64,000 bases of DNA. It comes from Echria macrotheca (taxonomy: Eukaryota > Ascomycota > Sordariomycetes > Sordariales > Schizotheciaceae). The stretch spans positions 2,604,001-2,668,000 of the forward strand of contig MU839828.1 in NCBI GenBank assembly GCA_030411725.1, given 5' to 3'. Of the stretch, positions 1-11,194 are shown in pieces. The translations under genes and the position numbers were made by a program. Each line of letters opens with the position of its first letter. Position 1 is the stretch's first letter. The notes under the pieces were generated by a model. The model searched no databases, was not told the DNA's origin, and saw only the letters and a list, made by a program, of their open reading frames with translations.

Positions 1-14
1 GACAATAGAGAAAA

Positions 15-136
15 GAGACAACAGACTGAAAGAGTGCATGCAAAAATGCAATTTTTATGTCGACTCGACTCCCCGAGTCACGAGTCACCTTGACTGCTGG
101 ACTAAGACGTCCATCCGTCCCCCCAAGCGCCGTTGC
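15..136. repeat. Direct repeat, copy 1 (~122 bp)
   Basis: This block matches positions 293-412 in the same orientation with few differences. Shared landmarks in order are AGACAACAGACTGAAAGAG, TGCATGCAAAA, ACTCGACTCCCCGAG and CGCCGTTGC. The segment GACTC...GAGTC forms a short inverted repeat inside it. The block lies in the 3' flank of the (-) strand deubiquitinase gene. No coding potential was seen. The similarity is read directly; its origin (old transposon fragment or tandem duplication) is unknown. Confidence 0.85.
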
Positions 137-292
137 ACTCAATGTAGGAATATGGGGGATATCAATGATCAATAATGATGACAGAACGACAGAACGAGGC
201 TGAAAATGAGTCCGGTATGTACATTCGGGACAGATTGCAAGTCTTAGACCTCTGACACATCAATTCAGAGAACAACAATATGTACAGAAAAC

Positions 293-412
293 AGACAACA
301 GACTGAAAGAGTGCATGCAAAATTGCAGTTTGTATGTCAACTCGACTCCCCGAGTTACCTAGACTACTAGAACTAGACCAAAAAGTCCGTCCGTCTCCCC
401 AAACGCCGTTGC
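293..412. repeat. Direct repeat, copy 2 (~120 bp)
   Basis: Second copy of the block at 15-136. Several differences from copy 1 are transitions that lower GC in this copy (GTCGACTC to GTCAACTC, AGCGCC to AACGCC, GAGTCA to GAGTTA). That pattern is compatible with mild repeat-induced point mutation or ordinary drift. The ~155 bp between the copies is not repeated. The 413-515 interval up to the stop codon of the neighbouring gene shows nothing further. Confidence 0.85.
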
Positions 413-515
413 TAGACTCGATATCTAAAACACACACCAAAACAAACAAAAAATGTATATATCCATCCTCCAACCCCCCCAACCCCTCGCCATGACCTAT
501 GATGCAAACCGTCGA

Positions 516-3500
516 CTAAACCGTCGACCCCCTAAGCTTATAAAACAAAATATAAGCCTGCGAATTCCCATCCCGATACAACTTCTCCGTCTCATCTCCC
601 GGCGCCGCGCTGCCCACCTTGATCTTGGTCGCCATGCTATCATTGAGTCGGTACCAATCCGTCGGATCGCGCGACTGGTCGTCCTGCACATACGAGATAT
701 AGTGTCCCTCGCTGAGCCGACTCCCGATATGACACACGACCGCATAACAATCATACAACATCTGCCCAGAAAAGTGCGGGTCGGGCGGGTTCGTCGTGCC
801 CGGGAGACTGTACCTCGTCAGGTCCAGGTCGCGGATCGGGAAGCTGACTCTGGTATTAATCTTGGGCGACTGGTGGTGCTCGAACCGCGACAGCGACAGA
901 ATCAAGCGGTCGGGGAAGCGGCCGATGAACTGCTTCCTGCTGCTCTTCTGGCCGACCTTGCACTTCTCGCACTGCAGGTCCGCCTTGGTCTCGCGGAACT
1001 CGTGCGCCAGCAGGTCGTGGATGTCGAACGAGCTCTGGTTCGTCTGCGGGAACGCGAGACTGTACACGTCGACGAGCTGCGTCTGGTATCGCTGGTAGTT
1101 GCACGCCGTGTTCAGACAGCGCGTCGACCAGATCTCGATGCTGCGGAAGTACTTGTCCACGATGGAATCGCTGCTCTCGCGGTATTTCTTCCAGTACGAG
1201 ATGGCGCCCTGGAGCATGGCGTCCTTCTGGCCCGTCTGCACCTCGCCGCCGTACGCGAGCCGGTCCATCCGGTTCCGCAGCATGTTGGTCTCGTCGTGGA
1301 GGCTGGCCAGGAGGAACACGCAGAATTCGTGCGAGTCCTGCTGGGCGGGTCCTCCAAAGAGCTCTTGTTGCGGCTTATTCTTGTCTGTCTTGGAATGTGC
1401 ATCCCGGATGATTGCCTGCATCCTGTTAGCCTCGCGTCTATTCACTTTCTACCTAGTGTCTTACCATTGCGTCCCTCGTGTCTATGCTCGGAAGGGTTCC
1501 GGCGTGGAGGCGCGCGAAAACCCGGTGAATACACCTCGTCAGCTCCTGGGGGTTCGGATACTTTTCGTCCTTCCTCATCGGAGGGTTCTTGTAGTGCCTT
1601 TCCCATTCGCCGGTCGCTATTTCACGCCCAAAGCCCGGCGTGGCAAACAATGCCTGGAAGGCCGAGTTGGCGAAGCAGTGGACGCCGGGGTTGTCTATCC
1701 CTACGCGCATGGCTCTTGGCCTCCCAACGCCCCTCTGTATGGCCATTCTCGCCAATACCGGCTCGTCAGCAGCTGTATCTGCCAGACCGCTGTGACTTCT
1801 TCGTGGGAGAGTCGGGGGCGGGCGTGTTGGCGGTACGGCAAAGCTGGGGAATGCCGCCTGGGTTTGAGGGCCGAACGTCGGCGAGGACATGGACTCTCGC
1901 GCGGCTACATCCTGTCTCCTGCGGAGGAAGTCCTCTGTCGTCCTCACCGGTTTCATACCGGGTTTTATGGGATCCTCAGCAGCAAATGGTTTTCCTGCTG
2001 CTACAGGGATGGGACGGCGTGCGCCAGCAAGAGACTGGACGAACGGTGTAAGGCTTGGATGTCTTGCCGAGGGCGCGCCCAAGGTTGACGACGTCCGCAG
2101 ACCGCCCCTGCCAACAAGACCCATCCAAGCATCAAGACCTCCTCTGAGCAGCTTTGGTTGTACTTTTTGCCGACTGGGCCCGGGGAAATCGTACTTGGAT
2201 AATGCGTCGTATAACCCCCGTATCGCTTTGTTCTCGGTTGTCGTGGTTTTCCATGGTGGTGGTATATCTATCGAAGATTGGTCGTAGAATACCACCAGGT
2301 CAAATTCATGGCGTTTCTCGAACAAGATTTGTTCCGAGGATGGACCAAGTACCATGCTGTCTTCGATGTCCTGTGCCGAGACATCTTTTCTCGACAGTAT
2401 ATCGGGATCAACGCAAATAGTGGCGTGCGAGTCAATGTGGCCCTCATCAAACAAAGCTCGACTTCGGATGTCAATGATAAGCATTCTAATGTTCTTCACC
2501 CCAGATTGCATAAACCTGACGAGCTCCGCCACAGAAAGGCTGTCACCCTCCGGAATCTGCGGGATCGGTGGGTTGGGTTTGGCCCTCTTCGGGGAGCCCT
2601 GGGAGGCGCCATCTTCGTCTGAAAAGGATTGCGAAGGACTGTAGCTATCTGGTGATGAAACAGCCTTGACGGTTTTGACGAGACTAGAAACACCTGCCGA
2701 GGAGTTCGTCCTGGTAAACATGGTACGAGGGGCGCTGGAAGGGAGCTCGGCTGCTTCTTTGGAAATGGTGCCTCTGGGCGGGTTATATATGGCGTCGGGG
2801 GGCCGTGGCAGATCCATTGATCCCAAAGGCTTGCTGATATTGGTTTGTATTATCAGCTGTGTTCGAATCCGTGGATCCTGGGTTGCCTGCGCCGGCCTGG
2901 CCGAGGCGCCGGTGCGAAGCTTCGCAAACCGCTCCTCCAGAGCGTCGAGTGGCTTCGATTGGAGAGCTTGAGGTTTCGGATGTACTGCTGGCTTTGTTCT
3001 CGGCGTTAGTGACGCACCCGGTTCTGGAGGAGCGCCGTTTGGTCTAGTTGCTGTGGTGCCATTTAGTCCTGCATGGCCACCGCCTCCAGTGTTCGCCCGG
3101 TCGACCTTGGGTTTGACGCCAGTTTCGGCATTATTCTGTTTTATTACATCCTTGATCTGCTTGTATTCGGCGTCTAGACTTTGTACTTTGCGCAGGAGGC
3201 GGTTGTGCCGGTCGAAGTAGCCCTTGTTGTCATGGATCAACGACACCCAGCCCTTGCTCCTCTGCATCTCCTGCATGACCAGGTTTGTCCGGATGTAGTC
3301 GCTCAACGCAAAGTCGAGCCGGCCAAACGTCTTGGCCGTCTCGGCCTGCCTCAGGAATATCTCGGCTTTCTGCAGGAGCGTATCGATGGGAGTATGGGGC
3401 TTGGTCTCGGTCGTGACATTGACGATGTCGTCGATGTGCGGGAACTGCCGTTTCCCCGGCCCAAGCGGTATGCCATTCGGGGCACCAGCCGAGGCCGTCG

Positions 3501-3537
3501 CCCCCGGGGGGTTCACCACCGTCGTCGAGCCAGGCAT
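516..3537 (-). CDS. Ubiquitin carboxyl-terminal hydrolase, Doa4/Ubp5 type (rhodanese + USP)
   Basis: Predicted 990-residue cysteine deubiquitinase. By homology with yeast Doa4 it would recover ubiquitin from cargo at late endosomes. Two exons: 3537-1465 and 1415-516. The 49-nt intron has donor GTAAGA and branch GGCTAAC, and keeps phase 0. Domains in order: an N-terminal MIT-like helical region (~45-130), a low-complexity linker, a rhodanese-like domain (~335-480, containing LIIDIRSRALFDEGHI), and the USP fold (~610-985). Catalytic Cys621 sits in DNPGVHCFANS, an unusual form of the common NxGNTCYMNS box. Asn616, at the oxyanion-hole position, is kept. His929 lies in GHYISY, with a probable Asp950 in RLNDS. 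LQCEKC is one half of a zinc ribbon. The gene is divergent from VPS27, which acts in the same pathway. The family call is strong; the exact paralogue (Doa4 versus Ubp5) is inferred. Confidence 0.9.
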
Positions 3538-4827
3538 GGTGGTTGGAGAGCCGCGGGAAGCCGGCGCGGGGTATGCGAACGTGGATTTTGGTACGATTAT
3601 GGAGCAGCGCTCGTCATGTCCTTGGGTTACGGTTCGGGTCTCTAGGCTTGCGATTCGCGGCGGCTAAGAGCTTCGAATGTCGAGTCGCTAGGAGTGGAGA
3701 GGAACAGGGCGGCGGGTTGCGCGAGCAGAACAGGACCTCGAGGCGCGGCGGGGATGGGGAAACACGGTTGTAGCGGCGACATGCATGGCGGACGAGACAC
3801 TATTAAGGTCGATAGACCCGGGTCTGCTTTGTGTTGTCGCCGGAAGGGTTAGACACCTGTTTCTTTGTGGGGTGCTCTTTGGGGATGGCGGCGACGACGT
3901 GAACGAAAGCGGTTCCAAGCCTGCACTCGCTCGCCTGTCGAGGTTCCCGCAGCAGATCGACACGCTGCCCCACCACAGACCCCGTCTTTGACAGACTTGA
4001 CTGCACCTTGGGGAGGGTCGGGGTTGCTTGTATGCGCCTTTGAGTGCTGTTTTCGGAACGCCAAAGAACATAAAGACCTCTCGGTCCTGGGAGAATGGAA
4101 TAAAATTTCTATTGTCTGTCGAGAAGCTCAAGGGGAGTTGTACCCTTGCAGACCCTCTGTCAGCGGCTTGGCGCTACTGGCGCTACGGTCACCTGAGCCG
4201 GGGTACTTGAGCCATCCCACTTCAACTGAACAGTGTTGGACGGAGGAAGGCGATATCTGGGTATACAAAATGCAGACAATACATCTTGGTCCTAGAGAAA
4301 CCAGAGCCGAGACAAAGCCTGGCCCACATTGTCTTTTTCGGAGCCTCGGTACTGGCAGTACTCGAGAAATCTGGTCGGGGTTTCGGAAAGATCCGCAGCT
4401 GGCAGCTGTAGCCATGCACTGCCATGTTGATGAGGACGCTCGGGCCGCACGATTATCAGTTGCAGCTGACGACCCACCGTTTACGTACCTGGGCGCGGCT
4501 GAGAGGGGAGCTTGGTAAGGCTCCATACGTAACCAGCAGCAGGCAGAGGCCAAACCGTCAACCTCGCCCAGCCCGGGAGCTCGACACCAGCTCCCTGCCA
4601 TCAAAGTTGCGCTGTACACAACCGTATTCGAGAGACCACCGCGCCTGGAACGAAATATTGCCCATCTCCGCGCCATAACCTCTCGTCGTCATCGCCGTTC
4701 CCAAGCTGCCGACCGATAAGCTCGGGTCGCCGACCTCGCCACTTTGACTTTGCATCCCGCGAGCATCGCCAGTACCCACGACTTTCCCCAGCTCTTGTCT
4801 GGCTGCCGCCAACGTCGCAACGCAAGG
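3538..4827. other. Divergent intergenic region, deubiquitinase / VPS27
   Basis: About 1.3 kb between the two start codons, presumably holding both promoters. The short open frames on both strands lack family features or supporting splice structure. No tRNA, inverted repeat or long simple repeat was seen. Confidence 0.6.
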
Positions 4828-7293
4828 ATGATGGGATGGTTCTCTTCCGGGGCCAACGGCGCCCTGGATGAACAGATCGAAAAGGCCACGAGCAGCAGCC
4901 TGTACGGATGACCCCAACCTGCCCCTCGTTTGCACGCTTTCTAACCCGTCTTCATCACAGCGAGGACATCGCCTTGAACCTCGAGATCTCCGATGTCATT
5001 CGATCAAAGACGGTCCAGCCCAAGGAGGCGATGCGCTCCCTCAAAAAGCGCATCGGCAACAGGAACCCCAATACCCAGCTCAGCGCGCTGAACGTGAGCC
5101 TCGCCTTGTTTCTCTTTCGGCGCGGACTCCAAGACTGACTCCACGCAGCTCACAGATACTTGCGTCAAGAATGGGGGCTCCCATTTCCTGACAGAAATCG
5201 CCTCTCGCGAGTTTATGGAGAGCCTGGTCTCATTGCTGAAAGCAGTTGGGCCGGCCGCCGTCAACGCCGAAGTGCGCGCAAAGATCCTCGAGCTCATCCA
5301 GTCCTGGGCGGCCGCCACCGAAGGCCGCTACGATCTTTCTTATATTGGCGAGGTGTACAGGACCCTCCAGCGTGAAGGCTACCAGTTCCCCCCACGGGTC
5401 AGCGTTGCCAGCAGCATGATCGACAGCAGCGCGGTAAGTCGCTTCAAGCAGCGCTAAGGAATAGATACTGACTTGTCTAGCCTCCTGAATGGGTCGACTC
5501 TGATGTATGTATGCGATGTCGAACCGCCTTTACGTTCACGAACCGGAAACACCACTGCCGCAACTGCGGAAACTGTTTCGACCAGCAGTGCTCCAGCAAA
5601 ACGCTTCCCCTTCCCCATCTGGGCATCATGCAACCGGTTCGTGTGGATGACGGCTGTTACGCAAAGCTCACCGACAAGTCCTCGGCCCGACCGAGCGGCC
5701 CCGGAAACGACCGCTCTCCTTCGTACCCGTCGTATCCCAAACCCCGAGCCTCAGCAACGATGCAGCCTCGGAGCGCGCGGGTGGATGACGGCTTCGACGA
5801 GGATCTGAAGAAAGCCCTGGCTATGAGTCTGGAGGAGGTTCAGAACCATTCTCGAGGATATTCTTCTAAGGTGACCAACGGTCTGGCCGCCAGTCAGCCC
5901 ACGACCAATGGATATGCTTCCGCTGCGACGAAGACGGCCGATGAGGAGGACGAGGATCTGAAGGCCGCTATTGCCGCTTCCCTGGCCGACATGGAAGAGC
6001 AGAAAAAGCAACATGCCGCGGCTCTCAAGGAACAGACGGCCAATGCCTCGGGGTCGTCATCCGCCGTCCCGTTTGCGCTCCCGAAGAATGACTACGAACT
6101 CACGCCGGTCGAAGCGGAGAACATCAACCTCTTTTCAACACTAGTCGACCGTCTGCAGACCCAACCACCAGGGACCATCCTGAGGGAACCCCAAATCCAG
6201 GAGCTGTACGACAGCATTGGCGCACTCCGACCAAAGCTTGCGCGGACGTATGGTGAGACGATGAGCAAACATGGTATATACCCAAGTTTCTGCGGATTGG
6301 GCAACACTAACGAGTTTAGATACCCTGCTGGATTTGCATGCGAAGTTGTCCACAGTTGTACGATACTATGACCGGATGCTTGAAGAGCGGCTCTCCAAGG
6401 CCTATAGCCAGCACAGCATTGGCGGTTATAACCTCCCTATGCCGAGACAGGCAACCGGACCCTATCCTTCCTTACCATCGAGTGCACCAGGTCCCATGGG
6501 CGCGGCTGAGAGCTTTTACACCGGCGAGCCACAGCAAAACTACAGCCAGGAGTACGCGCAACAAGCAGTTCCCGGTTACCCTCAAGGACCCCAGCCGACT
6601 CAGCAACAGTATCCTGTTTATGACAAACGGGCATCGGTCATGGGGCAGCCTGCCGCACAGTACCCACCACAGCAATTGCCGCAGAGGACTGGTAGCTGGG
6701 GCAATGCACCCCCTGCCCAACAACCGCAACAGTACGGCCAACCAGCCAATTACCCTCCCAACGACACCATTCCTCCCCAGAACAACCACATGCAACAGCC
6801 ACCGGTGCAATCGCAGCTCGGTGCGCCGCCCGCTGACTCTGTCGGGACGACTCCCACAGCCGATCCTAACGCATCTTTTTACTTCAACACGCAACCACAA
6901 GCTAGCCAACCGACGCCCCAACAGCCTCAGCAGCATGCGGCATCAGCCCCGGATCCCCTCGCTTCCCCGTACCCAAATCTCTCTCAACCTATGCAAACCT
7001 TCCAGCCTTCACTCCCGCAGACACCTGCCTCTGTGGCGGCTCAACCTTTGCAGTCGCAACCGCAACCGCAGCCCCAGCCACAGCCGTCTCATCCCGGGGC
7101 GCCTCAACAGGCCCCCCAGCAGCCGTACTGGCAACATGCAGCTGCTCAGCAGACAACACTCCCGCCTGTATGGCAGGCACAGGCGGCTCCACCTAGCGCG
7201 GCGTACCCGGGGTATTCGCAAGAGGCGTTCCCGAGCGCTCCACAGCATGCCCCTAAGCAGCCGGTAGTAGAAGAGAGTCTCATTGACCTTTGA
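4828..7293 (+). CDS. vps27: ESCRT-0 subunit Vps27 (VHS-FYVE-UIM-GAT, clathrin box)
   Basis: Sorts ubiquitinated cargo at endosomes as ESCRT-0 with Hse1 (family knowledge). Five exons: 4828-4901, 4961-5093, 5149-5433, 5481-6273, 6320-7293, giving 752 residues with all phases consistent. The VHS domain covers ~1-150 (NLEISDVIRSKTVQPKEAM). The FYVE finger covers ~168-228, with WVDSD, RKHHCRNCG and VRVDDGC. Two UIMs follow (DEDLKKALAMSLEEV and DEDLKAAIAASLADM). A GAT-like helical segment (~375-445) bridges the last intron. The tail is Pro/Gln-rich and ends in the clathrin-box motif LIDL, as in yeast Vps27. Unusual: Asp198 and Asp220 occupy two of the eight usual zinc-ligand cysteine positions, with an extra Cys at 196. 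A downstream ATG at 4831 is in frame, so Met1 or Met2 could be used. Confidence 0.95.
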
Positions 7294-7951
7294 GGAGCCA
7301 AGGCAACGCGCAACTTAGCCACCGTTGGGATGAGTACGACCACTGTGTGTGCTCCGGGATAAGCGTGTAAGGCATGGCAGGTGCGGCTGGTTCGAGGATG
7401 TCTGGATGGCGTTCAAGGGGGAGACGGGGAGTAATGCAACCGGGTTATTCAGCAACAGCTGGAAAGGTAGCGCAGTGTTATATGTATGTAGAGGAATCCA
7501 ACGGACCGGGAAAGCAATGAGCCAGGAAAGCAATGCATTGGTATGTTGGTTTACACGCTGCGCCGCAGAGCCAAGTGATTGGCCGAACCCAATGCGGATA
7601 CTCCGCCTGTCGGTGATGCGGTGACGTCGCCGGAGTTTCCGCCTGTCAAAGATCCGTTACCGGTGGACCCGCAGTCGGCAAGACGCAGTCGGGATCGAGT
7701 TGGGCTGTGAGCCGCGATTGACTCATTCTTAACCAACTTTATATACCTACTCTCCGTCCACCTACATTCATTTACATCCAGCATCGTACGGTGTTTGAAT
7801 TTTTCGTTGCTGCGTTCAAGCAATTGTCTTCTTTTGCGAAGAAACTCACCTAGCCCCATCATCTACGGGCCATTCATCCGGATTGTCATTGTCATCATCA
7901 CCACAAGGGAAAACCTCAACTCAGGATCAGATCAAGAAAAAGGGGGACAAA
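7294..7951. promoter_or_regulatory. Intergenic region with TATA-like element upstream of the histidine-phosphatase gene
   Basis: A TTTATATACC element at about 7738-7747 lies ~205 nt before the ATG at 7952, in a plausible place for a core promoter. Nothing else was recognised between the VPS27 stop and this start. The promoter role is inferred from sequence and spacing only. Confidence 0.35.
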
Positions 7952-8716
7952 ATGCCAACAGTCTACCTCCACCTCGTCCGGCACGCGCAGGGCTACCACA
8001 ACCTGCGCCCCGAGAACCACCAGCTCCCGGACCCGGACCTGACGCCCCTCGGCGAGCACCAATGCGCCGAGCTGCAGCGGCTGTTCGCGCACCATGACAA
8101 GATCACGCACCTCGTCGCGTCGCCGATGCGGCGCACGCTGTACACGTGTCTGCTGAGCTTCGCGCCGGCCGTGGCCGCGGGCAAGATTGTCTACGCGCTG
8201 CCGGAAGTACAAGAGGTCTCGAACCTGCCGTGCGACGTCGGGTCGGCGCCGGAGAAGCTGGCGGCCGAGTTTGGGGAGAAGGTTGACCTGGCTATGGTCG
8301 AGGAGGGGTGGAATGACAAGACGCCGGGGAGTCGGTGGGCGCCCGAGATGAAGAAGCTCGAGGAGAGGGCGAGGGAGGCGAGGGTCTGGCTGAGGGAGCT
8401 GGGGAGGGCGACGGTGCTGGGGGAGGAGAGGGATGCGCATATTGTGGTGGTTTCGCACGGCGGGTTTTTGCACTTTTTGACGCATGACTTTGATGGCATG
8501 AATGCGCAGTATGGCACCGGTTGGCAGAATACCGAGTGTAGGACGTATGAGTTTGAAGATTTGGAGGCGGCGGATGACGAGGAGGCTAGGATCAAAGAGA
8601 CAGCCTCGAGCTGGAGGGGACGGAGGGGGAGTGCTACGGGGTTGACGGAGACGGAGCAGATGGAGCTCAAGGTGGCGTTGGAAAGTCGGTTGAAGGAGGA
8701 ATTCGGGGGGGCTTAA
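7952..8716 (+). CDS. Histidine phosphatase superfamily (phosphoglycerate-mutase-like) protein
   Basis: Intronless, 254 residues. The N-terminal catalytic motif LVRHAQGYHN (RHG/RHA type, residues ~8-17) supplies the histidine that becomes phosphorylated in this superfamily. A second conserved histidine is in VVVSHGGFLHFL (~169-180), and LVASPMRRTLYT carries the conserved arginine. The start at 7952 is chosen because the motif follows within nine codons and the ATG has A at -3. The specific substrate cannot be told: such fungal proteins are usually only called phosphoglycerate mutase family. The C-terminus is charged (Glu/Arg rich). Oddity: the TAA stop at 8714-8716 lies inside the 8-bp target duplication of the MITE that starts at 8720, so the native 3' UTR has been displaced. 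Confidence 0.9.
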   Translation: MPTVYLHLVRHAQGYHNLRPENHQLPDPDLTPLGEHQCAELQRLFAHHDKITHLVASPMRRTLYTCLLSFAPAVAAGKIVYALPEVQEVSNLPCDVGSAPEKLAAEFGEKVDLAMVEEGWNDKTPGSRWAPEMKKLEERAREARVWLRELGRATVLGEERDAHIVVVSHGGFLHFLTHDFDGMNAQYGTGWQNTECRTYEFEDLEAADDEEARIKETASSWRGRRGSATGLTETEQMELKVALESRLKEEFGGA

Positions 8717-8719
8717 ACT

Positions 8720-9138
8720 GGCGTCTGATAGGGGTGCACCCCCTTTTTGATCCGTACGCATCCCCTTGAAGATAAAATTTTCGCCTGCATCCTCAAATAC
8801 ATACATTTCAGCGTATTAGCAATGACTAAAGGGCCATCAATAAGGGCTTTGCAATCTATCACTTGCGTTCTTAAACATTTATTTACCGTATAGAAGATAT
8901 AAAAGGTCTCAACCTAACGCGTCTAGGGGTGAAGCGAATAAACGTAACGACCTCAAATCTTTGCTTGCCTCTACCTTTATATATTTAAAAACCCTTATAT
9001 ATAGTAAATAGGCCTTTGGCAAATATATATAAAGCTTTCAGGAAAACCATCAACAGTAAATTAGAGGGCATATGCGTAAAACGCTATAGCGGGGGGATGC
9101 ACCCGTAGCAAAAGGGGGGTGCACCCCTATCAGATGCC
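8720..9138 (+). mobile_element. hAT-like MITE, copy A (419 bp)
   Basis: Non-coding element flanked by a perfect 8-bp duplication CTTAAACT (8712-8719 and 9139-9146). The terminal inverted repeats are ~24 bp with one mismatch. They begin GGC(G/A)TCTGATAG and run into the perfect palindrome GGGGTGCACCCC. A related motif, GGRTGCAYCCC, recurs subterminally at 9091-9104 and degenerately near 8751-8765. The interior is A+T-rich with no reading frame of note. Copy B at 29121-29540 is homologous in reverse orientation. An 8-bp duplication is typical of the hAT superfamily; assignment to hAT is inference because no transposase is present. Confidence 0.92.
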
Positions 9139-9146
9139 CTTAAACT

Positions 9147-11194
9147 AGACAAACTGATACAAGACAGATGGGTTCATGTGGCTGCTGCTGCTGCATACGT
9201 CGGATAGAAAATAGACGCGATCGCCGCCAGTGAACCTGGCAGCTTTGGCACTGGTTAGGGAAACATGCAAGACGCATAGTTTACGTGCAGATCAACAGCC
9301 CCGTCTGATGTTGGCCATCCAAGGACCGGAAGCGCGCGGTATCCTCGCTTGCGTCCCCTTTTCCACCGCGGCCCGTCGGGTATGGGATGTCCCGGGGCCT
9401 CTTCCCTGGTCCGCTCATACACAGTAAGCTAACAGAAAATAAATTCCATCAGTCATGTTTCCGCTGAGTGGAAATATCGAGACTCTCTTTGTCGGGCATC
9501 GAGGCGGCCGGACGCTGACACAACCACAGCGCCCAGAACGCAGTGTAACCAGGACTTGGTGAGATAAGGTCCCGAAGAAACAAAGATAGCCGCCGCTAAA
9601 ATAGATTTTTAGAAGCGGGTAATTGCTGGTGTGCGGGTATTCTTGGTGTCCAGATTTGATTAGGCTCAAGTCTGACGAGGCTGCGAGAACCAGTGATGCT
9701 GTGGCGGTGTTTGGAGAGAAGACAAAAAGTCCTCGGGTCAATCGGGAATGTTTGTGCTCTTGGCTCCCCGCGCTCGAGGGCCCCGTGTTTCAACAGTGCT
9801 GGAGGTGCACCTTCCATCCGTGGCTAGAGGGCGCGTTTCAAAGGCCGCAATCTCAGATATTCAGCCGGAATGAGCCAATCAGCGACAGGAATGCGCAGAC
9901 AGCGGCAGGGGGCCAAGGGCTGGTACCTGCGTTAGGTGTAATCTGTACAGAATAATGCTCTTTTCGTGACATCAATCGTGATAGTTACTATCGAGAACAG
10001 CGTTGACATTGCAGCGAGGTGTAAATGATGATCGTGTGTTGATATTCAATCGTCGGTATTCATTTCCTTCGAGTATTTACACCTCTTGCGACTACATAAC
10101 ACCGCAGCATCATCTCCAGTAATTTGCAGTAAATACATTTTCTGGAGACCCCGTAAAGCCGTTTCCCCCACACCAGATCGCTCCCGCTCCCGTCAGCCAA
10201 TCCTGGCAGCCAGGCCCGCCGGCGGACCCATTTGGGAACCAGGGCCGCAGCGTCAAAGCTCTGCAACGTCCCCCCTTGGCCTCTGCGTGCCACCCCCTTT
10301 CCCTGCACTCCTGTTGTCGCAGGTTCACACTCTCCCTCGCTTCAATCCCTCCTCGACGTCGCGACGACCCACGGCGGCCTCTCCAGACTGTTGGCCAGTA
10401 TCCATTGTCTAGTCACTCATTTGAACACGACCACCATCTCCTACCGAAAACGCTCCTTTACGCCCTTTTCCATCTCCGATCGAATTGTTGACCGACGACC
10501 GTCGACGACGACCCAGAAACCCCTCTCCTTGGTTCAATTGGCACATCTTTGCCTCTTCCGACATCCTGATACCTGACAGCGGACCTTGTCCAGGCGATCA
10601 AACTCCGGACCGCGGCCCACACTGTCCATCACCGGCCTTCTGTCGATTCCCATCGGAGCATTACTCAACTTTGTCCTGGGACCTCATCCCTGCGGTGGCA
10701 AGCAGCAGGCGATTGACGCGATCACGACTCGACATCAGATCGGGCCTGACGAATCCGAACGTCGCCTTCCCTGCCTCTCCCTCAGCGCGGCGGTTGACCC
10801 AGCGAACATCCCCGTCCGCTCCAGCCATGCGACAGTAGCAGGGCGAGACTCCTGTCTGTCGCCGCTACCAGGCAACGCGATCCCAGCTCGCCGCTCTTTT
10901 TCCTTGCTTTCACTTCTTGGCCTGCGTCTTAACCCATCGAACGCCGCAAGCCTGGAGAGCCTCGCTCCTCCTCGGTCGACCTAGGGCACAGTCGACACCA
11001 TCGCGGGCGAGGGATACGACTTGTGCAGACGGCGGGACCGGAACGACGCCGACCTTTGTGTCATTCCTTTTTTTCCAAGATACCCTTCGACGGCACATTG
11101 AATTGTGTCGATCGCCGCTCATTCACACGCTCGACCGGCTCGATAGTTGCCGTTCTTTTCACGATTTATACGTCATTGTTGCGAGGTCGACAAG
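9147..11194. other. Intergenic region and probable long leader of the KCH gene
   Basis: Two kilobases without a supportable gene. The part nearest the KCH start (about 10300-11180) is rich in C/T tracts with many CGAC-type repeats (for example CGACGACCGTCGACGACGACC near 10492-10512). This resembles a promoter plus long pyrimidine-rich 5' leader. Several small open frames exist here but none shows family features. Confidence 0.5.

Noticed and set aside
453..2051. Long open frame on + (over 500 codons)
   Set aside because: It lies antisense to the deubiquitinase, whose motifs and splice site are clear; its translation is Arg/Leu-rich with no motif, typical of a shadow frame in GC-rich DNA.
7916..8806. 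Open frame on - across the histidine-phosphatase gene and into the MITE
   Set aside because: Antisense shadow, rich in Arg/Pro/Leu, with no family features.
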